From Seriola aureovittata (Eukaryota; Chordata; Actinopteri; Carangiformes; Carangidae): a stretch of DNA of 64,000 bases. Made by a program: the position numbers and the translations under genes. The stretch covers positions 21,995,896 through 22,059,895 of the forward strand of contig NC_079366.1 in the NCBI RefSeq assembly GCF_021018895.1, given 5' to 3'. The notes beneath the pieces were generated by a model that worked only from the letters and a program-made list of their open reading frames with translations, did no database searches and was not told the origin of the DNA. This document shows positions 13,426 to 64,000 of this stretch, one piece after another (position 1 is the first letter of the stretch; the number at the start of each line of letters is the position of its first letter).

Positions 13426-14310
13426 CTTCTAGTTAATTTTAAATATCTGAGACATTGAGCATCCTGGTTGATACGGCCAACTGAGAAAATAAATGAAACT
13501 GATGCTGAAAGTGATGCTGAATGATGCTGTTTAAAGTAATTGCAAAACAGAGAAAAGACAGACAAGTGACATAATATCTGATGTAAGCTTTACTTTCAAA
13601 TCCTGTTACATTTAGATCTGGCAAGTTGAACATAAAATAATGCCAAACAAAGGAAACAAATACAAAACCAAAAAAGTACAAATGATCTATTTACCAGTTA
13701 TCGTCACAACCCTGTACAGCCTTAACAATGGAGTAATAAAAAAAAGCTTTGTACAGCACATACCAATCTTTACCGAGTGCCAAAAGATAAGATAGTTGAG
13801 CCTTTTCTAATCATAAAATACAGCCAAACTTAAAGCTAACTGATTGTAGGACAGTGCAGGGTGATGCTAACTAAACGCAACCAAGGGAGTTAGTTTTAAA
13901 CACAATTAAGTGCTAAAGAACTAGAGCGAGGGCAATGTCATGCATACTCTGAAGTGCTGAAAAGGTAGTCAAGCTTTAAAAAAAGTCACTGTGCTGCTTA
14001 CAATTGGGGAAATAAACAGAATAAGTGCTTAAGAATACTGTTTTTCAAAAGGATAGAGCCCTGTTGCCTTTTTAAATGTTACACTCAAACTAAGGGGACA
14101 TAAAGAAGTGCAGCCATTCATGATTATGTTGTATTAAAAGGCAGACATTTTAAAAAGGTGTCAAGAGGAGACACATTCTTTTTTTTATCTCTTCATCTTT
14201 TTTCTTTTGGACCCTGACAATTAGTTTGACTTATTCTCAGAAGTCTCAGGTGGTTTCCTTCCACCAAGTGGCACTAGAGTATAAAAGATAACATAGACAG
14301 TACAAGGAGA

Positions 14311-14317
14311 GTGTGTG

Positions 14318-14344
<27 letters not shown>
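14311..14344. repeat. (GT)n microsatellite
   Basis: A GT dinucleotide run of about 34 bases with one CT interruption near 14,319. It lies downstream of znf827. Confidence 0.95.
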
Positions 14345-14350
<6 letters not shown>

Positions 14351-15989
14351 GATGCTCCTTTCACTCCAGAGACAGCATGCCAGACATTGACAGAGCAAAA
14401 AGGAACAAACAAACAGCAGTGTAAAAGGTGGGGGACAATTGAGGCATTGCTCCAGAGCAGGATGTGACGGATTCAATCCTAACATCACATCCTGCTGCGA
14501 GTTACATTTTGGTCTTGACAATTCATGTTCTCTGTCCAATCAACATTTTTTTTGATAAGATTTAAGTAGAAAAATAAAAAAAGCAACAATGATTCATTAA
14601 AAGAAAATGCATGAGTAAAACAGACAAAAGGAAACGATAAAGAAAATAAAAAAAACAATCCCTTTACAAATAAGGGATATTGGCTTGAAGACCACTTAGG
14701 AACACAAGCACTATTAATAACGGGTAAAGCTTTTTCAAAATAAAATGCTTGTACTATGATGCCCCATCTCGCAAAACATACTTCTTTTTGAGCATTTTAC
14801 GGATAAATACATATTCTCATAATCAAAAAGTGCAGCACTGTGCAAAATTGGCTATCACAATTTAGCCTGGGACCTTTAGTTCCCAGGGAGAGCTTAACCT
14901 CTACTGTCTAATTCATGCAATTTGTATTTACTTTCTCCAATTTCACGGAGGCAGACCCTTTTGCACCACTAGAAATGCCTACACGTGAAACTGAGGGATG
15001 TTGATTGAGTAATTTCCAGCAACTATTGTCTACTTCACATTATAGTGACATGGTGGATCTAAGTTTGCACTTTAAAACAAAAAGGAAAACGAAAGGTTTA
15101 AGTGCTTTTGGCTTGAAGTGTAACTACATTAAGTGCAATTTAAACTCAAAAGGTTGACAGGGGGGAGGGTAGGGTAAAAAGCAGTACCATGTCAGCCGGC
15201 CTAACAGAAGCCAGTGCCATTGAACACAATGCTGTACAAGTGAATGGCTTTGCTTCATCATTGCACCTACAGGAGCTTTTTCTCTCAATGGGTGCTCTAT
15301 GAATGTTAGTAGAAAATGTTTTATTATGATGTAAAAGGCTCAGTAAAAAAAGTAAAAATAAAAAAAACAAAACAAAAATGAAACAAAAGAAAAAGACACA
15401 GAAGGCCACCAAACACACTAACTTTCCTGCCTTTACCAGCACAGAAGACGTCCCTATTCACACTTCTGTATCGCTTCTTTTTCATGTACATAAACAAAAA
15501 TACATTCATTCAAGTCATTTTGGAACAGTTTTTTTCTTTTTTTTTTGTACACAAAAATTACAAAAAGCTCCAAAAAGCACCATTGAATCGGCCTGTGGTG
15601 ACCCTGGCTGTGGGTAGCTCGCTAACCCAGAGCTAGTCACCTCCACAAAACAGTTATCTCATATATCTCTTCTAAGTATAGGTGCGTGATACATAATTCT
15701 GCATATGAAGCTGCGCCGATATCCACCTGGTCTCAGAAATAATGAATGAATATTTCAGTCTAGTCACGCGTTAGTTGTCTGTAGGATTTCACTGCTTATT
15801 TACCTGTGAGTGCAAATGCATTGGCAACATTTTACATTTATATTCAAATCAAATTGTTAGAAATAAATGTATGTTTCTTGTCATGGAAGGTCAGATTGAA
15901 TAGTTTTCAATTTACATATTTGAATATTTACATCATCACAGCTTATTTCCTGTATTATGAGCTTACAAAAAAACAATCAAAATTAGTTA

Positions 15990-16764
15990 GTGACCCATTT
16001 AAATTACATTTATTCTGAGACAGAGGTGTCATCAGGCAGCAGCTATGCATAATATGGTTTCACCATTATACAAAAAAACCAACAAAAATCAAAAAGATGG
16101 GAGGGGGAAGGGCTACAAAACTATGTACAAGATTGATAAATAAGTAAGTGCGTGGTTTGAGGCGTTGCTTTGGAAACGTGCCTTTTTCAATGAAAAGCAT
16201 GCCGTTTCATTGGTTCTGTCGCACCGCTAACACTTCAGGATATCTCGAATTTAGCTTCCTAATGACGTCAAAGCTAGTTGAAACACAGAAACAGGCATGC
16301 TATTTCGATGCATAATAGCAATAGACAAAAATGCACTAAAATATAGCACTTGCAAGTTTTGTTTCGTCTTTTTCAACTTTTTATCTCGTCAAATGACTAA
16401 AGAAAAATATCTATAAAACTGAGATACGTTAGTTTCCTCAGATAATGCAACTGGGTCCAGGTCATTCAGACGTTTAAAAACAGAAAATAAAAGGTAATAG
16501 AGAGTAGTAGTTGAAGTAGTAATAATTCAATTGATAGAACTGATAAGAAAAGCAGCTTTTTGATATAAATGCATTTTTAGCATGTACAGCCTTTTTCTCT
16601 TATAAATGTTTTTTTTCTTTTCTTCAATATGTTTGTCTGGTCCAGCTTATTCTGCTGGTCTGATTGGAAAAGATGTTGCTCCCACTGCAGTGGTCAAGTG
16701 TCATTCACACCACTGTCCAAGGAGTGAGGGAAAGAGCGAGGAGAGGAGGAGGAGGTGGGCGAGG
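15990..16764 (-). other. znf827: znf827 proximal 3' untranslated region
   Basis: This is the minus-strand stretch from the base after the TGA stop to the predicted cleavage region. It is AT-rich and has no conserved open frame. The lower end is inferred from an AATAAA hexamer about 20 bases before it on the minus strand and a U-rich stretch just beyond. Longer forms are possible, so the lower boundary is approximate. Confidence 0.55.
16009..16014 (-). terminator. Candidate poly(A) signal AATAAA for znf827
   Basis: The plus strand reads TTTATT, giving AATAAA on the transcript about 750 nt after the stop codon. It is the first canonical hexamer after the stop. From 15,985 to 15,961 the transcript is U-rich (TTTTGATTGTTTTTTTG), which suits a downstream element. 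Cleavage would fall near 15,990. Confidence 0.55.
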
Positions 16765-58302
<41,538 letters not shown>

Positions 58303-60468
58303 CTGGAAGCAGAGTGAAAACATACAAGTTACCTCAAGGGAACAGAAATAAATACTGTAAGTACTGTAACAAAGATACCACCATGTTGCTCTCGTGGACA
58401 GTTAGACTAGGCATAATCTTAGAGCTAAAAACTTGACAAAGAGTTGTTAACATCAAGCACTTATTACTAAGAGTTAAGTAGAGGGCATAGTCATAGCCTC
58501 TGGCTGACTGCAGATGGCTTTCAACACTGGAAATTAGTATTAACTATTCACTTTTATTATTTCCCATGTTTGCTTGTCTGATCTTTCAGAGCAATTAGTG
58601 ATCTGTACCATGTGGAGCCCTAACTGGGACTACAATTTTCAACATTCATAACACAATTACCTGCACAAACCCAACTCAAATAGCCATTTAAAGTGCAAAA
58701 ATACACTTCAGTGCTCAGCAAGGACACGACTAAAATGACTTCCACCACAAATTCAACCTCTTTCTTATATAATGGCAGCTTTCCACATGGCGCATCCAGG
58801 ATGTTTGAGTAATTTAGATTTTTCTGTCCTTTTTTAACAATATTTTTCCCACCCTTGGTCTAAAAGAGTCTAGTAAAGGGGTTACCATGACAACAGGTCC
58901 TTCTGGGAGGCTAGACAGCAAAGATTAGGGTAATGGAGGTTACAGAACTAGATTAATATTCATGAGCCTGCAGATACCACCGGGGAGCCAATAAGGATAG
59001 GGTTAAGGTCACCAAGGGTCATTAATATACACTTCATGTATCAATATTCATAAGCAAAACATTACAGCTTGCCAGACAAGGGCGAACAAAGAAAAGTGAA
59101 TATTCCTGATACATATTAACAAACCTCCATAAGAATATGTCAAAAGCACCAGGCCTGGGCAAAACAAAATGTCAAAACTGACTTTTTTCTTTTCTCCTCT
59201 TTGGGTTACTGTACACAGCCTCACAAAACATCTGATAAAAAAGGAATTGGCTGAGATTTCGGAGAAAACTAGGCACTCGTACAGTGGCAAAAACATGAAG
59301 CTATGAAAGAATTATTTAAAATGTCTCACACACCAACATACGTCTTCACCCTCACGACCCTGACAGAGGCCTAGTGGGTCTGCTCCGTGTTTACAGGCAA
59401 AGGCAAAACGGTTGCCAGGCAACCCAGCCCAGCAACCTGTTGGGATCATTAGAGTTGGCTGACATCTGGCCAGCGCAGCTCACCGTAGTCCACAAAGGTG
59501 ACCACAATCACAACACACTATGACCGCTACTCTTCTGCTGCAACAGATATCAAACAGGGCTTACACACTTTCCAATATCCTCTCATCTCTCAACACATAC
59601 ACACTTCCATCTAACGTGTTACAGAAACACACTAACACTGACAGAAAATGCCAGGTGCTCAGAACCAATGCAACAGATTATGTCATAATATTGGCCCTAG
59701 GGCTTTTAAAACTAGCCCATGTATAATACACTTCACATAAACAAACAAGATGTAAGAGACTAATACACAGCATGCATGACCCTTCTCATTTTTAATACTT
59801 TTCTAAAGGTGAATGAAAACACCAAAATGTGAAGATTGTGAACCCAATTTCCCATGCTCCTTGAAGCCATTTTGCCACCTGAGTAGGGTTAACAGGAATG
59901 AAAGAGAGGGAGAGGGAGAAAGCGCCAATGAGTCATGCAGGGCAGGGCTTGACCCATTTCCATGTGACATGCGAAAAGCAGCAAGAACCACTAATGGCTA
60001 TAATGTGGTTAGAGGGAAATCGCTAGATTGCTGACCCAAGGTCTCAGCTTTGAGGCTGAACTCTCATGCTTCCTAGGTTCAATCTTAAACCTCAGGGTTA
60101 GATGCAGCAGAATGCAACACTACACCACAAGGCTTCTGCCAGTGCTACATTGCACTGATGCACTCCACTACCATGGCTTGTGTGTCACAGACGAACCACC
60201 CCTGTGGGCGGAATGACATTTCCCAAGGTCATGGTCTCCGGCCCGAGCTCTAAGGGGGCTTCATCTGAGCTCTGTCCTCACGACTGCTGCTGTATGCCTA
60301 CCACACGCGTGGGGACAAACTTATGCATGTGCATACATGTTTAAACTACAAACACACAGCCAAGAATATAATTAATGCTTAAGTCTTCCCCCACTGCAAT
60401 TTTTTTCTGACACACATTTTACTGCTTTGCCTCCGGTACAGTGGCTGGCTCAGCGACAGTTACTATAA

Positions 60469-60484
60469 CCCCCCCCCCCCCCCC
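60469..60484. repeat. C16 homopolymer
   Basis: Sixteen consecutive C on the plus strand, G16 on the znf827 transcript, in intron 1. Confidence 0.93.
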
Positions 60485-61266
60485 AGTGATGGAGGCACGA
60501 AGATCCAGGCCGAGGCGGCAAGCGTCTGCCACTGAAAGGGAACCATTTAGCGGTGTAATGGCGGGGATGACTTGCATGTTGAGACAAACAGCTGCGGGGT
60601 GCTCAGCAGTCTGGATCTGTTATCACTCACACACGAGTGATTCAGTGGTGCAGCGGCAGGGGATTTTCTCTCCGGGCCACAGAGATGTATAGCGCCACCA
60701 CATTATAGACAAAGAGGGAGCCATAACAAGTTAAAGTGCAGGCTGAGGCTGCATAGAGAGAGGACCAAAAGACTGGCTAGAATAAACTGTCCTGAGTTTG
60801 ACCAGAGATGTACACTGAGCAACTAAAACTATTTTGATGTTGCACCTCTGCAACTTACAGTGTTTGGACATCTATTTGTTGGTGTAACCTGTCACAAAAA
60901 AAAAACAGACAGCGAGCTCACAGCCTGTAACTACAGCTGAAAACAGTTGGATATTTCAGGTAGTAGACTTGTTCATTGTTTCACCATGCAGTGCTGTCAA
61001 CAATCTCCATTTGTGAACTTGGCAGGATTATTTTGGCCATGGTTTTTCTAGGTCAGCAAGGGGTACACGTGTGTGTGCGTGCATGCACATACAAGTACAG
61101 TACAGGAGTCAGCGAGACTTCACCTAACCTTGTCACACAGAATGATTGCTGGTAAAGGGAATAGTGCGAATTAGAGAAGGGAGAGAAAAGCAAGGGACTG
61201 GAGTAAAGGTAGGTCAGGAGGTCACCCACCACATGACTTGTGTGAGGCTGCTGACTAACATATTCC

Positions 61267-61314
61267 CTCTCTCTCTCTCACTGTCTTTCTCACACACACA
61301 CACACACACACACA
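61267..61314. repeat. (CT)n and (AC)n composite microsatellite
   Basis: A short CT run followed by CTGTCTTTCT and then (AC)12. The AC part reads as GT on the transcript. Confidence 0.93.
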
Positions 61315-64000
61315 AAACTACTCTGTGACTTAGCCAGGCATGAAAATTGGCCTCGCTGACCCCAGGCCTGAACAGGGTAGGGGGAGAGGAGACGGGAGGG
61401 TGAAGGAAAGAAGGGAGAGATAGAGGGATGGTTAAGGGAGGGGCTGATTTGGCTGGGCAGGAAAGAAGAGGAGGCCATTAGCCGATTAAGGCTGGACGGG
61501 GGTGCATCAATACTGTGCCGATGTCAAAAGGAGAGTCATGCCCATGAGCTAATATAGCAATGAGAGAGAGGGAGCGGGAGATAGAGAGAGAGGTAGTGCA
61601 GGTCAGGGAATCACTAAAATCGCAAAGATTACTGACCGCAAAGCCATAAAAAAAATGAGATAACATAAAAGACTGCCACAACATACCAAGACTAAAGCCA
61701 TCACATTTACATCACCAAAATGATTAGCCTCATGGTACTGTGTGTCCATGTGTGTGTGTTTTGGGCTGGGTTAAGGAGGCAGAGCAGGGGTGAGGACATA
61801 GGAAGGAAGGCGGTGAGTATAGATGTGGTGAAGAAGGAGCCGCGGCGGTAATTAAGTGTCCGGCTGGGCCCTGGCGGGGGTTGCCACGGCCGCGGGCTAT
61901 GCTAATGAGCACGCCCGGCAGTCAGGGCTGCCTTATTAGTGCTCGCTGGACAATATGGTGGGAGAGACGCTCTACTGGCGGGCTCACGTCTCTGCAAATG
62001 ACTAACAGTCCTCCCGAGGAGGAAGGTAATTCCGTTAATTGGGACACACTGGATCAGGATCGCTTCCCTTCCTTTTTCCATAATCTCTCATTTGCTTGAT
62101 CTCTTTCACACCAGCGTGCTCTCTTTTCTTCTTGTACATGTTCCCCTTCATCCCATCCCCAGTTTCTCCCATCTCCATAACGAGGAGGACAAATATCAAA
62201 AATAAAGAAATAATTAAAACACAGATGCTCTAAATAAATCCAGCTGGATGTGTGGGAGCTAGCGTACATATATCACACCCCCCTTCACATGAATTTATGC
62301 ACCATCAATCTGTTAAATGCTGCTGTTCTTTTGCAGGAGCAACATGATAATTGCTCCAAAGTTTATCCATCACAATCACGTTATTTCCCAAAGGAAGTTG
62401 ATGAAACATGACAACCAACAAGGGAATGGATAAGACGTGATCACTGAGGCAAAGTGTCAGACAATGGAGCACCAAACTTGTACCCTATGTTGGGCAGTAA
62501 CACCTCTTTCCTTTATATTAACCCAGTCATTTGAAATGTTCATTAGATAAACTGTACTCTTAATAGGAGTACTTATGATATACAGACATATATGTAGTCA
62601 GTTATAAAGAGGCAATCAAGGCCTTTACTTTCAGTGAGTTGAAAAACTGACACCTATTTTTCTTCCATGCAAGAGTAAGCTAAACCATTAAACATCTGTC
62701 TAGTGATTAATTATGTTGACACAATGTCAAGATCCATGGGGGGAAAAAATCCTCCGCGTATTGATCAACGTTCATGTTAGATATTCAAACATTATAAAAA
62801 CTCAGAATCGACTCCTCTATTTCATCTTCAGCTCTCTCTGTTATCCTGTCCAACTGGAAGTCTGTGACAAAGACATAAAGACCCCATCTTTTAGTTGGAA
62901 TCTGAGGTGAGGTGATACTCTCAGTGAGGATCAAGGTTCAGGCAGCAGGGCTATATATAATGGCGGTTGAGTCGTATTGAAATGTAGTGCAAATTACCAT
63001 CTGTGTATTTTCGGCCTTGGCCTCCGTGGTTTGTGGGTACTTTGGGCGGCATGCCAGAGGTGAAACAGGAAGGAGAAGTGTTCTTGGAAGAGAATGAGAC
63101 GACTGAGAGCCCCAGACCTCTGAAATTCCTCATTGCAGATGAAGTGCACTTTACCCCCTGGTTTATTTTTCCCTTCCATTTTTAGCATCTCATGTTAAAA
63201 AAAAAAAAAATCTTGCTCATAACCTCAGATGTGTCATCAAAGCTATGGACCTAAACTGCTGGAGGGAGAGAAGTGGTATGTCTATTGCATCTTTGCAGGA
63301 TAAACTGACACATTACTAACTAAATGTTAGTCACTTTATTGTCCTACCCTGGAGTAATAGAACCTGGACTTGAAGTTAGTGTGCCACTGAACATGCTTCG
63401 GACAGACCATGTCATGTTGTACATGTGTTATGGTAATGTTTGTATTAGTTACGTGTAATTTACTGTGCGCCTGTACTGTTTCACAGTATGTGACAGCTGA
63501 ACATGGGTTTTACATATATTACTGTATTGAAAATGAGTGTAAAAGTTGGTGGAAATTGCCTTGGGGGGGCTTCTTCTCAGGAATGCACTGAGGATGTCTG
63601 AACAGCAAGCATGTGGCATTTTTAGAGTAATACAGTTACAAAGGCATACAGAGCAGCAGAAACACATACTAAGTGAATACTTGATAAACATTCATGCTTC
63701 ATGCTAATTTACTGTCATAGGGTTAAAAAAAAGTTAGATTGATTTGTTGCCAAGTAGCACAGAATATGAATTTAGTTCAATTGCACTGACCTGTGATTTA
63801 TTTTGAAATTTTGCCAAATTCCTGAACAGATGAAGTCAATTACCTATTCCATAGGCAACATCATGCTGCAAATGTGTGCATGTGGTGTGAGACCATTACA
63901 GCAACGACTATCTGAGTAATTAAACAACCAGAAATAAAAATACTATTTTGTATATTGAAATTTCAAACTTTTTCATCTCACTTAAGAACATCATCTGTAG

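Larger units (their letters stand above)
12748..15985. other. Intergenic or late 3' sequence between the minisatellite and znf827
   Basis: No coding region is supportable here. The short open frames lack family motifs and splice context. The stretch contains an AT-rich dispersed repeat near 13,055 to 13,425 and a (GT)n tract near 14,311 to 14,344. Much of the remainder is AT-rich and resembles untranslated or intergenic sequence. Part could belong to longer znf827 transcripts using a distal poly(A) site; an AATAAA on the minus strand lies at 15,320 to 15,325, but its downstream context is weak. Confidence 0.6.
58303..64000 (-). other. 3' part of znf827 intron 1
   Basis: Everything upstream of exon 2 to the window edge. 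I looked for a plus-strand complement of the conserved MPRRKQ start exon and found none. Content includes a C16 run at 60,469-60,484, a CT run and (AC)n at 61,267-61,314, and possible conserved segments near 58,860-59,045 and 61,830-62,060. The promoter is outside the window. Confidence 0.75.

Noticed and set aside
15925..15932. Pumilio-type TGTAAATA on the minus strand as a znf827 3' UTR site
   Set aside because: It lies just downstream of the predicted cleavage point, so it would be transcribed only in an unproven longer 3' UTR. An eight-base match is expected by chance in AT-rich sequence.
63003..63188. MPPK-type open frame near 63,050 as the missing first coding exon
   Set aside because: It does not match the conserved MPRRKQ start of the family, and no correct-phase donor is evident. 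The first exon is more likely beyond the window.

Overview
The window looks like teleost fish DNA, probably from a spiny-rayed (percomorph-type) species. This rests on long runs of (CA)n/(TG)n, small dispersed AT-rich repeats and a TTAA-ended MITE of types I recognise from such genomes, a decayed Tc1-like element, and one intron-rich vertebrate gene. No bacterial operons, RNA genes or CRISPR arrays are visible.

Layout. Positions 1 to about 12,747 are one AT-rich minisatellite built from three short words that all begin CATA. The commonest unit is about 36 bp, with local higher-order duplications. The left edge lies outside the window, and the last kilobase on the right is visibly decayed. Positions 12,748 to about 15,985 are intergenic or late 3' sequence with one dispersed repeat and a (GT)n tract. 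Positions about 15,990 to 58,302 hold the minus-strand gene znf827 (zinc finger protein 827), from the 3' UTR up to the second coding exon. Positions 58,303 to 64,000 are intron 1. The start-codon exon is beyond the right edge.

Thirteen znf827 coding exons can be joined at exact splice sites. Every junction keeps frame, and the joined product is 1,505 residues ending at a TGA stop. It carries 14 C2H2 zinc fingers in three clusters (3, 4 and 7). Between the first two clusters lies a long linker of repeated SUMO-consensus plus LFSQDI/KLS modules. Exon numbers here assume one missing upstream coding exon.

Main points of interest are these. (1) Intron 8 has an (AC)n tract just inside its donor and a pure (GT)45 tract against its acceptor. 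Its last 136 nt before the acceptor AG contain no adenosine, so a normally placed branch point is impossible. This fits the fish class of introns bridged by AC/GT pairing. (2) Intron 12 has a GC donor. (3) Exons 4 to 6 carry a triplicated module. (4) A stop codon sits inside the exon 13 donor and would give a form lacking the last five fingers if the intron were retained. (5) A Tc1-like element is nested in an older repeat, and the pre-insertion site can still be read. (6) The large array has modular, curved-DNA-like organisation.
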